Assembly: GCA_016705005.1 (NCBI GenBank)
Contig: JADIZB010000009.1
Span: 62,001-126,000 of the forward strand
DNA length: 64,000 nt
Source: Bacteroidales bacterium
GTDB lineage: Bacteria > Bacteroidota > Bacteroidia > Bacteroidales > Lentimicrobiaceae
Direction of reading: 5' to 3'
This document shows positions 44,982 to 54,086 of this stretch, one piece after another. Every line of letters starts with the position of its first letter. The first letter of the stretch is position 1. The position numbers and the translations under genes were made by a program. The notes under the pieces were generated by a model that saw nothing but the letters and a program-made list of their open reading frames with translations, was not told the DNA's origin and searched no databases.

Positions 44982-45860
44982 TTAATGTTCACAGATTTCT
45001 TTGAGTTTTTTCAGTGCCAGCGGCCAGATATCCTCAAAGTAGGATCTGTATTTCAGTACTGTATCCGTGTCAACCGACAACAAAGTCATCCCATCTCCGC
45101 GTGTAAAGGTATAATCTTCGCGAGCACCTTTCCAGGCTTCAGTTTCATCACCGGTAGTGATTTCCTGACCATTTCTGAACATGCCCAGGTGCTCGATGCT
45201 GATATACGAACCGGGAATATGCTCCCTTATCCTGCTGATCATCCCGCCTTCGGTTCCATCCTGCTCGGTTCCGAGAAATCTGATCACTGAGCCCTTAGCC
45301 CATGATCCGGAATAACGGGAAGTGGGGTTAAATACTGAAGTCCATTCTGAATAATGCTTTTCGTCAATCATTGCCTTGCATACCTCAGCAGCATCAGCGT
45401 TGATCATGATTTCAAAGTGTAGTTTTATCAGTACTCCGAAAGATTCCGCATACTTTTTAAAATTGTCAAGTATTGCCTGCCATCCGGCACGCTGCAGTTC
45501 AACTGCATTAACATCCTCCCCTTCAAAAGATTCCTCAATCGTGGTTATCTCTCCATCTGAGATAAATGAAATCTGAACCTTCCGGTCATCATCAAGCATA
45601 TACTCAATCCTTCGGTTGGGTTCCACCAGAGTGAACTGCCCGCTGAAATCAAACCCCACACTGCCATCGCGGGCCTCCATCCTCGACAAAAACCTTCCTC
45701 CTACCCGGAGGTCGCTTTCTGCCCTGGTGGTATGCCAGTCGTCAGAGGCATGGTTCCATTCCCTGATGTGATCCGGACCGGTCCAGAGATTCCATACCCT
45801 GCCCACCGCGACCGCGATGCTGGTCTTTATGGTAATTATTTTTCGTGCTTTTGCTTCCAT
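44982..45860 (-). CDS. Tandem SRPBCC (AHSA1/START-like) protein
   Basis: 292 residues holding two helix-grip domains in a row. The first (about 1-145) is AHSA1-like: 'SIAVAVGRVWNLWTGPDHIREWN', 'LRVGGRFLSRMEARDGS', 'GWQAILDNFKKYAES'. The second (about 146-292) starts 'LIKLHFEIMINADAAEVCKAMID' and has 'YSEWTSVFNPTSRYSGSW'. Both bind lipids or other hydrophobic ligands in known members; the ligand is unknown. Fusion of two such genes that are usually separate is the odd part. A TAAATTTG box lies 20 bp upstream. Confidence 0.85.
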   Translation of the reverse strand: MEAKARKIITIKTSIAVAVGRVWNLWTGPDHIREWNHASDDWHTTRAESDLRVGGRFLSRMEARDGSVGFDFSGQFTLVEPNRRIEYMLDDDRKVQISFISDGEITTIEESFEGEDVNAVELQRAGWQAILDNFKKYAESFGVLIKLHFEIMINADAAEVCKAMIDEKHYSEWTSVFNPTSRYSGSWAKGSVIRFLGTEQDGTEGGMISRIREHIPGSYISIEHLGMFRNGQEITTGDETEAWKGAREDYTFTRGDGMTLLSVDTDTVLKYRSYFEDIWPLALKKLKEICEH

Positions 45861-46238
45861 TGTAATAAGGATTGTTGATTCAAATTTACCCCGTGGAGAC
45901 CTGTAAAAACAGGTTTTACAGCATTTCAGCCAGCATAACCCGGGTAACGCAGTTTATAGTCTGACCGGTTTGTCCGGAATGATATAATATAACCAATTCC
46001 GTTTCCGAAAGTTCAGAATTGCATCCAATGTGAATCATAAGATTTTGTTAAATTCAACAGGATCATATAAATTTGATTCAAGCCTGTTTCCTGAGAGTTT
46101 TACAGGTTTTGGCCTATTACTTGCCGGTTTTGAGCCGGAAACGAATTTCATCAAATTTAGAAGGAATGGATGCCACGGAAACCGGGCCAGTTTTTCTAAA
46201 CGGACGAGGATTGTCAATGATCGGAAAGGAAAAATTTC
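45861..46238. other. 378-bp gap with no recognised gene
   Basis: A TAAATTTG -7 box (minus, 45881-45888) serves the SRPBCC gene. The rest, up to the end of the hybrid kinase gene, has no terminator or ORF I would support. Confidence 0.5.
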
Positions 46239-47942
46239 CTATTTGCTGAAGTATTTATTGATCAGGGCCAGCAGGGCTTCCTTTCTGATTGGTTTGGATA
46301 TATAATCATTGCACCCGGCTTTTATTGATTTTTCACGATCGCCCGATAACCCGAAAGCGGTCTGGGAAATAATGACCACCTTTTGATTGAACTGCCGTAT
46401 CTGACGGGTTGCTTCATAACCATTCATTGCTGGTAACTGAACATCCATCAGGATAAGATCTATGTCAGGATTAGCCCGGCAGGCTTCAACGGCTTCCACC
46501 CCATCTACGGCTTTAATAAGCTCCCTGCAAAACTCTTTTACAACAATTGAAATCAGCTTTTCTGATGTTTCGTCATCATCAACAACCAGTATCTTCAACT
46601 TCAGGCCGGGCTCTTCAGGTATCTGGGAGAATAGTTCATTACCGTTGCCGGTTTTTTCAGCGATAACAGGGCGATACGGGATTGTAAAATAAAATACAGA
46701 ACCCTTGCCCAGCCTGCTCTCCACCCATATTTTTCCTCCCAACATCTGGACATAGGCTTTTGATATTGACAATCCCAGTCCGGCTCCCTGATTGGCCCTG
46801 ACATCGCTGATATCGGCCTGAACAAACCGCTCAAAGATAGCCTGCTGCCTGTCGGCCGGAATCCCCATGCCGGTGTCTTTCACAAAGAACTCCAGCCAGA
46901 CATCTTCTTCCTCTGTCTTTTTGCTATAGCCGAGTTGAATCGCACCTGAAGGGGTGTATTTAATGGCATTTTTAACCAGGTTGGTCAGTACGGCATAAAG
47001 TTTTTCATGATCGGACCAAACGATGGCTTCCGGAGAAGGCAGGGAGATTTGCATAGAAAATTCAATCCGTTTCTTTTGCACCTCAGGTTTAAAAAAAGTG
47101 TAAATGTATTCAACCTGCTCATTAACGTTGGTCTCAGCGATGTCCGTTTTCATCAGCCCTGCTTCTATTTTCGAAATATCCACTATGTCATTGATGATAT
47201 TCAGCATACGGGCACCACTCTTTTCAATAATCCCGATGTATTCCTGTTGCTGAGTGCCGGAAAGGCCGGGCTCTTTCAGCAGGGAGGCAAAACCGAGAAT
47301 GCCGTTCATGGGAGTCCTGATTTCATGGCTCATATTGGCCAGGAATGCCGATTTAAGTTTGTCGGCAAGTTGTGCTTTTTCCCGCTGGCTGATGTAGAAT
47401 TTCATGGCCATATTCAGCAGCATGATGCTGAGAAGAAGATAAATCAGCATCCCGGTATAAACATCAAGCAACCGGATTTCGCGTGTAGCGTATTCACCAA
47501 TAAGGCCGGGATAAAGGTACTCGATCAAAAACAAGACGGAAACGTTCACAAAAACAAGCAGGGTAAAGAGGAATTTCTCAAGTTTCACAAAAAATATGAT
47601 GATAAACGACTCAAGTACCACGAAAAGATAGAGTACCGGACCGTAAGAGCCGTAATTGATGAACCACTGCAAATTAAGCAGGGTTAACGACAGGATTACC
47701 ATCACATATTTCGAGAGGATGAATTTCCTTTTGATCCTGCTGTAGAAATAGATCAAAGAAAAGATTACTGTGGGAATCAGTGTTGACAGGATTAAATACC
47801 AGCCAAGATGTAAAACAATGTTAATCAGCGTACCCACAAATCCAACAGCGGCAATCAGGAGGCACAGAGCCAGAATCAGGTAGTTGTTGAACCCGATTTC
47901 TTCGGGCTCAATAAATAAATACTGTTTGATTTTCCCCCACAT
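46239..47942 (-). CDS. Hybrid histidine kinase with receiver domain
   Basis: 567 residues. About six membrane spans in the first ~190 residues; then HisKA with 'FLANMSHEIRTPMNGILGFASL' (split here), an HATPase domain ('VLTNLVKNAIKYTPSG', 'VKDTGMGIPADRQ', 'GAGLGLSISKAYVQ') and a C-terminal receiver from about residue 450 ('KILVVDDDETSEKL', 'LILMDVQLPAMNGYEA' with the phospho-Asp, 'YISKPIRKEALLALI'). No periplasmic sensor of any size is present, so it probably senses a membrane or intracellular signal. The output partner is not nearby. An inverted repeat sits about 70 bp upstream. Confidence 0.93.
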   Translation of the reverse strand: MWGKIKQYLFIEPEEIGFNNYLILALCLLIAAVGFVGTLINIVLHLGWYLILSTLIPTVIFSLIYFYSRIKRKFILSKYVMVILSLTLLNLQWFINYGSYGPVLYLFVVLESFIIIFFVKLEKFLFTLLVFVNVSVLFLIEYLYPGLIGEYATREIRLLDVYTGMLIYLLLSIMLLNMAMKFYISQREKAQLADKLKSAFLANMSHEIRTPMNGILGFASLLKEPGLSGTQQQEYIGIIEKSGARMLNIINDIVDISKIEAGLMKTDIAETNVNEQVEYIYTFFKPEVQKKRIEFSMQISLPSPEAIVWSDHEKLYAVLTNLVKNAIKYTPSGAIQLGYSKKTEEEDVWLEFFVKDTGMGIPADRQQAIFERFVQADISDVRANQGAGLGLSISKAYVQMLGGKIWVESRLGKGSVFYFTIPYRPVIAEKTGNGNELFSQIPEEPGLKLKILVVDDDETSEKLISIVVKEFCRELIKAVDGVEAVEACRANPDIDLILMDVQLPAMNGYEATRQIRQFNQKVVIISQTAFGLSGDREKSIKAGCNDYISKPIRKEALLALINKYFSK

Positions 47943-48489
47943 AGCATTTTCGCTTTACATCACCACTGAAACCGTTTCATTTTTCGCTTACGGACTTCAT
48001 CTGATTAATCGGTTACAGTGCCAATTGTAACCAAATGATGTACAACTATCTGACGAACTGATCAAATACCGGACCTTTTCAGATACCTTAAACTTAAAAA
48101 CCAAAAGGAATAGAAAGAATGCATGCTTACCAAAATCAGCCGAAACCCTTCAGTCTGTTTCAAACAGGCAGGCAGAAATGAAACTTAATCCGGAGTAAAC
48201 AAATGTTTCACTTCTCACCCCATGGGGTAACCATCAGGCAGGATGAGATCGGTCGATTTCCAGATAACATTGCTCAGTAGTTTTAAAACAATGCTTATCG
48301 ATTCAGTAGAAGTCGTAAGGCTTTTTACCAGAATGTGCTCATGGATTTACCTGAAAACACCTCAGGATTAACCGTTCAGGGATTTCCACACAAATACTGC
48401 CTGAGCCGGGTGAAATTCTCCATCTGAACTGAGCCTGGTTCAGGTAAATTTCAGTTTTCTCCGGTGAATTCCGAAACATCCAACCACCT
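47943..48489. other. 547-bp gap; inverted repeat, no gene
   Basis: The only structure I would point to is GGTTACA-(8)-TGTAACC at 48011-48032, about 70 bp ahead of the hybrid kinase start. No ORF with coding character is seen. Several short self-complementary stretches (for example CTGTTTcAAACAG near 48152) are of unclear value. Confidence 0.45.
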
Positions 48490-50454
48490 TTATCCGAAAA
48501 CAAGTCGCTCACCCTGTGCGATAAACTCCTTGAGTTGACTTTTTACCACTTTTTCACGGATCAGTGCGGAAGAAGATCCATCTCTATCCGAAGGAATGTC
48601 ACCTTGTTTACCGTTGGCTTTCGATGTGATTCGCTTCAGCTCTGCCACCAGAGCTTCAACATCGGCTTCGGTGTTTTGAATTCCAAAGCTGGCACGGATA
48701 ATGCCCTGAAGGTTAAGGACAGGAACCAGTTTCACGATCAACCGCTGGAACTTTTCCTGGAAAGGGGTAAAACCACTCAGCTGCTTAATGATCAGATGCG
48801 AACACAGGCATCCAAAGCGTACACCCATGCCTCCAGATAAAGCAAGCATACGGGCAACCGTGGCAGGCATCATCGATTTTACACTAAAGCCGATCACCCC
48901 GGTTTTCCCCACAAGTCCATCCGGATTTGCAGACAACATCCCGTGTAATTGAATGGCCGGGATTCCGGAGATCTCTTTCAGCGCTTTGTTGGTGAGGCTT
49001 CGCTCCTCCTGTTCAATCAGGTCAAAGCCTATCCGTTGAATCATCAACATTGCTTTTCCCATGGCTGCGATTCCACCGGGATTGGCTTCCCCTGAAGCAT
49101 TGATACGGTCCGCTTCGGTTTCATCAAACTGAAGCAGACCCCGACGGGCAACTAGCACCCCCGTTCCAAAGGGGGCATACATCTTATGAGCCGATAAAGC
49201 GAGTAAATCAATACCGGTAACTGCCATACTGATTTTCCGGTGGGCAGCCAGCTGGGCGGCATCCACCATCAGCAAAGCGCCATGGCGATGAACCAGATCG
49301 CTGATGGCCTGAAGGTCGTTGCAGGTACCCAGTACATTGGATGCTCCGCTCACTGTTACCAGTCTGATCCGCTTTCGTCCGTGCAGCTCCTTTTCATTGT
49401 AGTCCGATAGTAGTGAATCCAATCTGCTCATGCCGAGAATGCCATCTTTGTCTGCATCCAGCCTGATCACGGTATGACCGGGCACCATTCGCCACGGGAG
49501 ATCGTTCGACGAATGCTCAAGCACAGTGGTCAGGATCACAGGTTCCATCTCTCCGATAGGCTGATTTCCAAGTCCGGCAGCAGCCAGATTGATGGACTCC
49601 GTAGTATTGGAAGTAAAAAGTATTTCGAAATCCGGTGACGGGGCGTCGAGAAAGCCGGCACAAACCTGACGAACTTCATCGGCCATCTCCATTGCCGCCC
49701 GGGCATCCATCCGCAGCGACAGGCGGAATGCCTCCCAGGCAGGCCTGAAGGACGGGGTACTGGCACTGTTGTCGAGGTTGATGAAAGGCCTGGGGCCCCT
49801 GGTCGTCGGAACCTGCACATCATGACCAACCATGGTGTCACGGAGCGCCTTTAGCAGATCATTACCCTGCAGATCTGAAAATTCATCTGAATACAGAATT
49901 TCCCGCGGAGCAGGGTTTTCTGTAATGCCCTTTGAGAAAGCATCTTTTCCAAAACGTTTAACCAACTGAAGCGCCCTGGCAAAAGCGATGACATTGATGA
50001 TGGCCGGAGTGCCGGCTTCAAAGCGGTCGGGTTGTCCGGCCCACAATACCCAATCGGCCCCATACAATTTGGTGGTACCACCGCCGGTTTCGAAAGGGGT
50101 GCCTTCGGGCAGGGCCGCCTTTTCAGCAATAACGGCATCCACACCTAATGAAAGTCCGGTTTCATGGCCCGATAGTATCTGATAACTTCCCGGTTTCAGC
50201 ATCCCTGAAAAAACCGATGCCCTGCGGGGCGAAAGGAAAATTACCTGGTACCGGCTTTTCTCCAGTCCCAGGTATTCAAGTACGATTTCCCTGGCTTTTT
50301 CGTAAAGATGGGTAGATGCCTTCGAGAAATGGCCACTGCCGCGGTGTACGTTTGAATAACGTTCAAGGGCGGAAAAGATGCTTTTTTCAAGTTGGGAAAA
50401 GGCCTGTCCGGCGTTTCCGGATGTGTTGATGCCGGTTGTGTTTGATTGGTTCAT
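48490..50454 (-). CDS. Class-V aminotransferase-like (cysteine-desulfurase family) with extra N-terminal half-domain
   Basis: 654 residues. From about residue 225 it is a SufS/NifS-type fold: 'NLDNSASTPSFRPAWEAF', 'ILFTSNTTESINLAAAGLG', 'VTTVLEHSSNDLPWR'-like region, and the PLP Lys in 'IDLLALSAHKMYAPFGTGVLV'. A C-terminal active-loop Cys may be in 'GVRFGCLCSHLII'. The first ~220 residues look like a shortened copy of the same fold ('HLYEKAREIVLEYLGLEKSRYQVIFLSPRR') with no PLP Lys. Bacteroidota proteins of this size and layout exist, but their reaction is not established. Both halves being PLP-fold-derived is inferred from sequence feel and needs structure prediction. Confidence 0.8.
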   Translation of the reverse strand: MNQSNTTGINTSGNAGQAFSQLEKSIFSALERYSNVHRGSGHFSKASTHLYEKAREIVLEYLGLEKSRYQVIFLSPRRASVFSGMLKPGSYQILSGHETGLSLGVDAVIAEKAALPEGTPFETGGGTTKLYGADWVLWAGQPDRFEAGTPAIINVIAFARALQLVKRFGKDAFSKGITENPAPREILYSDEFSDLQGNDLLKALRDTMVGHDVQVPTTRGPRPFINLDNSASTPSFRPAWEAFRLSLRMDARAAMEMADEVRQVCAGFLDAPSPDFEILFTSNTTESINLAAAGLGNQPIGEMEPVILTTVLEHSSNDLPWRMVPGHTVIRLDADKDGILGMSRLDSLLSDYNEKELHGRKRIRLVTVSGASNVLGTCNDLQAISDLVHRHGALLMVDAAQLAAHRKISMAVTGIDLLALSAHKMYAPFGTGVLVARRGLLQFDETEADRINASGEANPGGIAAMGKAMLMIQRIGFDLIEQEERSLTNKALKEISGIPAIQLHGMLSANPDGLVGKTGVIGFSVKSMMPATVARMLALSGGMGVRFGCLCSHLIIKQLSGFTPFQEKFQRLIVKLVPVLNLQGIIRASFGIQNTEADVEALVAELKRITSKANGKQGDIPSDRDGSSSALIREKVVKSQLKEFIAQGERLVFG

Positions 50455-50509
50455 ATTTTATACTTTTTTACTTCAAACCTGGTTGGAAAAATTAGAACCG
50501 CAATTGTAT

Positions 50510-50539
50510 CCCCCTTGTAGCCCGCTTTGTTCAAGGGGG
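50510..50539. repeat. Palindromic hairpin CCCCCTTG/CAAGGGGG
   Basis: An 8-bp perfect stem with a 14-nt loop, 56 bp from the start of the aminotransferase-like gene. There is no adjoining T run. Its role is unclear. Confidence 0.55.
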
Positions 50540-50684
50540 GACAATCACTTTTAAGATTACTTATGCTTTGTGATTTCAATTTCGAATTTTGTTGGAATCT
50601 TATTTTAGGAACATTAAATTAAAACTCTCCACCAATCCCGAGCTAATTCCTTAATATCAAACTGTTGTGTATTTCTTTATCCTT

Positions 50685-50710
50685 GTTCTTTTTGCAAGAT
50701 CAAAAAGAAC
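50685..50710. repeat. Palindrome GTTCTTTTTG/CAAAAAGAAC
   Basis: A 10-bp perfect stem with a 6-nt loop, followed by CAAAAATTTTAG. From experience this word occurs many times in Bacteroidota intergenic DNA as a short dispersed palindrome; that is recalled, not tested. Confidence 0.6.
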
Positions 50711-50823
50711 CAAAAATTTTAGCCATTTTGGGTCTTTTACCCTTAATCTCAGCTTATATTCCTTCAGTTAGGTAGATCATAAATGTGTCTGATATCTAAA
50801 GAAAGAAAGGTTTGTAATTGATT

Positions 50824-51069
50824 TTATTTTTCCCGTGACTTCTTTTCCATTTCGGGTGCCAGTTCAAAGGAGAACACCTCATTCAGCGGAACCTGAAAAA
50901 CCAGGGCGATCCTGAAGGCCAGCTCGAGGGTCGGGAAGTACTTGCCGTTTTCGATGGCGACAATGGTCTGACGCGAAACACCGGTTTTATCGGCCAGATC
51001 CTGCTGGGTCATTTCACTTGCGAAAAAACGCAGCCTGCGGATGTTGTTGCTGATGATTGCTTTGCCCAT
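50824..51069 (-). CDS. Xre-family small transcriptional regulator (YozG-like)
   Basis: 81 residues, almost entirely a helix-turn-helix of the Xre type ('RFFASEMTQQDLADKTGVSRQTIVAIENGKYFPTLELAFRIALVF', in parts). Such proteins are nearly always paired with a small membrane protein, and here the membrane-protein gene ends one base before its ATG. It probably represses its own two-gene operon. The role of the pair is unknown. Confidence 0.92.
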   Translation of the reverse strand: MGKAIISNNIRRLRFFASEMTQQDLADKTGVSRQTIVAIENGKYFPTLELAFRIALVFQVPLNEVFSFELAPEMEKKSREK

Positions 51070-51070
51070 G

Positions 51071-51517
51071 TCAGACTCCCTTCCTGTAATACCACAGCCT
51101 CAATACCTCATTCACCACGCTTGCCACAAAGCCGGAGGCGATCAGCACAAAGATCATGACCCGGGTGTGCATGCCCATGGCCAGGCAACCCATGGCCAGC
51201 ATAAAACCGAGGATAAAAATATAGTGGGAGATTTTGATGGATTTCAGTTCTATCAGTTTATCCCGCTCATCATCGATGGGGTCAATCTCATCGTGGCCGG
51301 CCATCTTAAAAGCGATGGCAAGTACAATCTGGATGATGATCTGAGCCCCTATGGCCACCGGTATCATGATCAGAAATGCCTTACCCAGAAACCTCATGTC
51401 GTTCATCAACGAAGGGTTCCCGTCGATGAATCTGTAATACACATAAATGCAGTAGATCAGCATGATCAGCACCGAGCTGATCAGAGAAACGAGTATTCTT
51501 TTTTCTTTCAGATCCAT
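51071..51517 (-). CDS. Small membrane protein paired with Xre regulator
   Basis: 148 residues with four predicted membrane helices ('RILVSLISSVLIMLIYCIYVY', 'AFLIMIPVAIGAQIIIQIVL', 'YIFILGFMLAMGCLAMGM', 'MIFVLIASGFVASVVNEVL') and a charged loop 'MAGHDEIDPIDDERDKLIEL'. It resembles the membrane partner of YozG-type regulators in other bacteria. The start is preceded by GGAGGAATT, an unusually strong Shine-Dalgarno for this phylum. It is the first gene of a two-gene operon. Confidence 0.85.
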   Translation of the reverse strand: MDLKEKRILVSLISSVLIMLIYCIYVYYRFIDGNPSLMNDMRFLGKAFLIMIPVAIGAQIIIQIVLAIAFKMAGHDEIDPIDDERDKLIELKSIKISHYIFILGFMLAMGCLAMGMHTRVMIFVLIASGFVASVVNEVLRLWYYRKGV

Positions 51518-51564
51518 AATTCCTCCAGTTCAAATAGATGGTTTAAGGTCAATTAATTTCGACA

Positions 51565-51595
51565 CAAAGTTAAGTATTTTTATCTTGATGTCAAG
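51565..51595 (-). promoter_or_regulatory. Promoter and operator of the membrane-protein/Xre operon
   Basis: Minus-strand TTG (51592-51594), a 19-bp spacer and TAACTTTG (51565-51572) match the promoter consensus. The -33 side overlaps the palindrome CTTGA-TG-TCAAG (51584-51595), and the palindrome is flanked by two direct copies of AAGTATTTTT. This is a likely Xre operator. Confidence 0.6.
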
Positions 51596-51674
51596 TATTT
51601 TTTACATTTATTTCATAATAATTTCTAAGGTGTTGATTTACTGATATATAATAACAGAGCCTATTATAGTATAA

Positions 51675-52140
51675 GGTTGGCTCGCATCTACCCTTCATGC
51701 AGAGCTGAAACAGCAACAAAAGGCAGGCATTGCAGCCCGGACCTTCCGTCGCTGAAACCGGGTTGGATCGAGTTCAACCTATCAGCCCTCCATCACCGCT
51801 GATGCAACGGCTCCTTCGGGGGTCAAAGGTTGGCTCGCATCTTACCCTTCTGATGCGAGCCTGAAACAGCATAAAAAAAGGCAGGCGCTTTGCTTGCGCG
51901 GATTTGGCGCGACTTTTCCGGGTTGCAGCTCGATCGGCCTGAACCCAGCCCTGCTGGCTCGCATCTTATCTTCTGATGCGAGCCTGAAACATAAAATGAT
52001 TGCGAACTTTGTTTGCAGACCGGACCTTCCTGTCGCAGGGCCTGACTTTATCCGGGTTGCATAGCTCTGATCTGGCTATAAACACTACTCAGCTTTCCTC
52101 CGACACCTGACTGATTTGCAACCCGGGCTCTCCTCAGGGG
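51675..52140 (+). repeat. Dispersed hairpin repeat, three tandem copies (left flank)
   Basis: Copies start at 51675, 51828 and about 51955. Copies 2 and 3 each have the perfect stem GGCTCGCATC/GATGCGAGCC (51832-51861 and 51956-51984) followed by CTGAAACA, GCAGGC-like, CTTTGTTTGCAGACCGGACC-like and TTTATCCGGGTTGCA-like blocks. Copy 1 is degenerate in the second arm. No ORF is maintained. A fourth copy and a partial fifth occur at 55295-55610, in the same orientation. Confidence 0.85.
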
Positions 52141-52284
52141 TTACTCTTTGTGATGCGATTTCCAACGCAAATCCTTTCATATGATTTCCTTCCCGACTTT
52201 TTCACCCTTCTGACCTTTATCGCTTTATGATTTATCCTATCTTGGTTACTTAAATTTCTGCTTTCAATTTCAAAAACTTCTATA

Positions 52285-53355
52285 ATGAAAACAAACATAA
52301 AAACTGATCCAACACCTGTCTGTGGGCAGATGGTTTCCCGGATGTTCCTGTTGTTGCTGCTTTTACTTTCCGGTCCGGGACTTTTTTCACAGGATACCTT
52401 CTCTATTGTGGCTATTGATTCCATTACCGGGGAAATCGGCAGTGCCGGCGCTTCCTGTGTGGGATCAAGTTCAGGCTATCCGCACGGGGCGCAGATTCTG
52501 AGCGATGTAATTCCCGGTATCGGGGCCATTCATACCCAGGCGTCCTGGCATGCCACCAATCAGCAACGGGCCCACAACTGGATGATGCAGGGACTGTCGC
52601 CACAGCAGATCATCGATTCACTGGTCGCCCATGACGTGGGGAATAACCCAACCATCCGCCAGTACGGCATTGTCGACTATAATGGCGGGCATCCCCGCAG
52701 TGCTGCCTATACCGGTGTCAACTGCATGGACTATAAGAACCACGTGGCACATCTGAATTATTCCATTCAGGGGAATATTTTAATGGGACAGGAGATCCTG
52801 GACTCCATGGAATCGCGGTTCCTCAATACCGGTGGAACGCTCGCCGACCGGCTGATGGCGGCGCTTCAGGGAGCAAAGGTGATCGGGGCCGACACCCGGT
52901 GCGGCATTCACAATACCTCATCACAATCGTCATTCCTGCGGATGGCAAGGATGAACAATCAACCGGACTCCCTTTACCTGGATCTGTATATGTCCTATCC
53001 TTACAACCTCACAGGAATTTACCCGGTCGACCCGATCGACTCGCTCCAGACACTTTATGACGCGTGGAAAGTGTATGTAAATGTCATTGACAAACCCGGA
53101 GGTTTCAATCCCTGTTTAAAGGTCTTTACCGAACCATCAGGGATTACCACTTTCGACTTTGGCCTTTGTCACAACTACCCGGGCGCCCGGGTCGAACTTT
53201 TTGACATCACCGGTCGGCGGGTATCCTCCTTTGAAGTGAACAGCCCGCTGGAAAGGATACTGATAAAAAACAATGGCATTGTTATATACAGGATTATCGA
53301 TCAGGAGAACCGGCAGATGGCGGAAGGGAAATTCTTTTTGCCGGAGCACAGATAA
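52285..53355 (+). CDS. Secreted DUF1028 Ntn-hydrolase-like protein with T9SS-like tail
   Basis: 356 residues. A signal peptide ('MFLLLLLLLSGPGLFSQ') precedes the DUF1028 domain: it begins 'TFSIVAIDSITGEIGSAGASC', and contains 'HTQASWHATNQQRAHNWM', 'YGIVDYNGGHPRSAAYTG', and 'YSIQGNILMG'. DUF1028 proteins have an Ntn-hydrolase fold and are usually cytoplasmic or autoprocessed; here it is a secreted version. The last ~70 residues ('ARVELFDITGRRVSSFEV', 'NNGIVIYRIIDQEN') look like a shortened Por sorting domain. It sits alone on this strand inside a block flanked by the dispersed hairpin repeat. Confidence 0.85.
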   Translation: MKTNIKTDPTPVCGQMVSRMFLLLLLLLSGPGLFSQDTFSIVAIDSITGEIGSAGASCVGSSSGYPHGAQILSDVIPGIGAIHTQASWHATNQQRAHNWMMQGLSPQQIIDSLVAHDVGNNPTIRQYGIVDYNGGHPRSAAYTGVNCMDYKNHVAHLNYSIQGNILMGQEILDSMESRFLNTGGTLADRLMAALQGAKVIGADTRCGIHNTSSQSSFLRMARMNNQPDSLYLDLYMSYPYNLTGIYPVDPIDSLQTLYDAWKVYVNVIDKPGGFNPCLKVFTEPSGITTFDFGLCHNYPGARVELFDITGRRVSSFEVNSPLERILIKNNGIVIYRIIDQENRQMAEGKFFLPEHR

Positions 53356-53506
53356 AAGAAAATTTTCTTTGCCGGGAGAATTTGTGGTTTTCACTTCAAA
53401 GCACAGGAAGATGCGGGTCATTGAGTCCGATCATGAAACGTAGGGATAGAATAAAGATGGTCGGGTGCAAAGTCAGTATCCTGTGTAGATTTATATTTCT
53501 GAACCT

Positions 53507-54076
53507 TTACTTTTCCTCACTGAACTCAAAGACCATATTCCGCTCCGGCATATAGTTGTATCTTTCCCAGGTGTAAATTTTCTCCTGATCAGTAATTATA
53601 AAATCATCGGGAACGATGGCAAACCGGGTAATGATAAGACTTTTGGGAATTATGAGCTGGTAAGTAGCCTCCCTGAATGGTTTCCCCCAAACTTTAGTTG
53701 TTTCCAGGATATACTCGGCCTTACTTCCCAAAAGTGGCTGTCTGTAAGAAATCTGAATACCAAGGTCAGGATACTTGCTGAAATCGGCCAGAAACAGAAG
53801 CCCGGAACTGTCAGATACAGTCGGTTCTATCGGGACGTTGTTCGTGAGATCAAACAAATATACAGAGTCGGGATTTCCAAACAGATCACTGACAGGGAAA
53901 GGATAGTAAAGTTGTTTTATACCCGGTTGATCAACCCTGAAATAATAGGTACCGGAAACATAAAAGTGATGTTCCTGAATTTTCATTGTGATGTTTTCGC
54001 GGTAGAATGAAAGCTGCTGACCAGAAGCTAGCAGACCAACAGCAAACAAGGCAAAAAGCAGGAATAGTTTCTTCAT
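53507..54076 (-). CDS. Small exported protein of unknown function
   Basis: 189 residues from the ATG at 54076. A signal peptide ('MKKLFLLFALFAVGLLASG') is followed by about 165 residues of beta-rich sequence ('ENITMKIQEHHFYVSGTYYFRV', 'YYPFPVSDLFGNPDSVYLF', 'YTWERYNYMPERNMVFEF'). No family recognised. It lacks a sorting domain, so it probably stays in the periplasm. It lies 10 bp after the end of the T9SS gene upstream and is probably cotranscribed with it. Confidence 0.78.
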   Translation of the reverse strand: MKKLFLLFALFAVGLLASGQQLSFYRENITMKIQEHHFYVSGTYYFRVDQPGIKQLYYPFPVSDLFGNPDSVYLFDLTNNVPIEPTVSDSSGLLFLADFSKYPDLGIQISYRQPLLGSKAEYILETTKVWGKPFREATYQLIIPKSLIITRFAIVPDDFIITDQEKIYTWERYNYMPERNMVFEFSEEK

Positions 54077-54086
54077 GGGCTGCATC

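Noticed and set aside
46030..46305. Plus-strand frame of 91 codons at the end of the hybrid kinase gene
   Set aside because: Antisense to the receiver domain of a strong gene and without recognisable features.
47007..47687. 226-codon plus-strand frame inside the hybrid kinase
   Set aside because: Antisense to HisKA and membrane-spanning coding sequence; a shadow.
51675..52140. Insertion sequence
   Set aside because: No transposase frame and no terminal inverted repeats flanking a coding region; treated as a dispersed non-coding repeat.
52134..52424. Minus-strand frame opposite the DUF1028 start
   Set aside because: Lies antisense to a signal peptide and repeat; no family resemblance.
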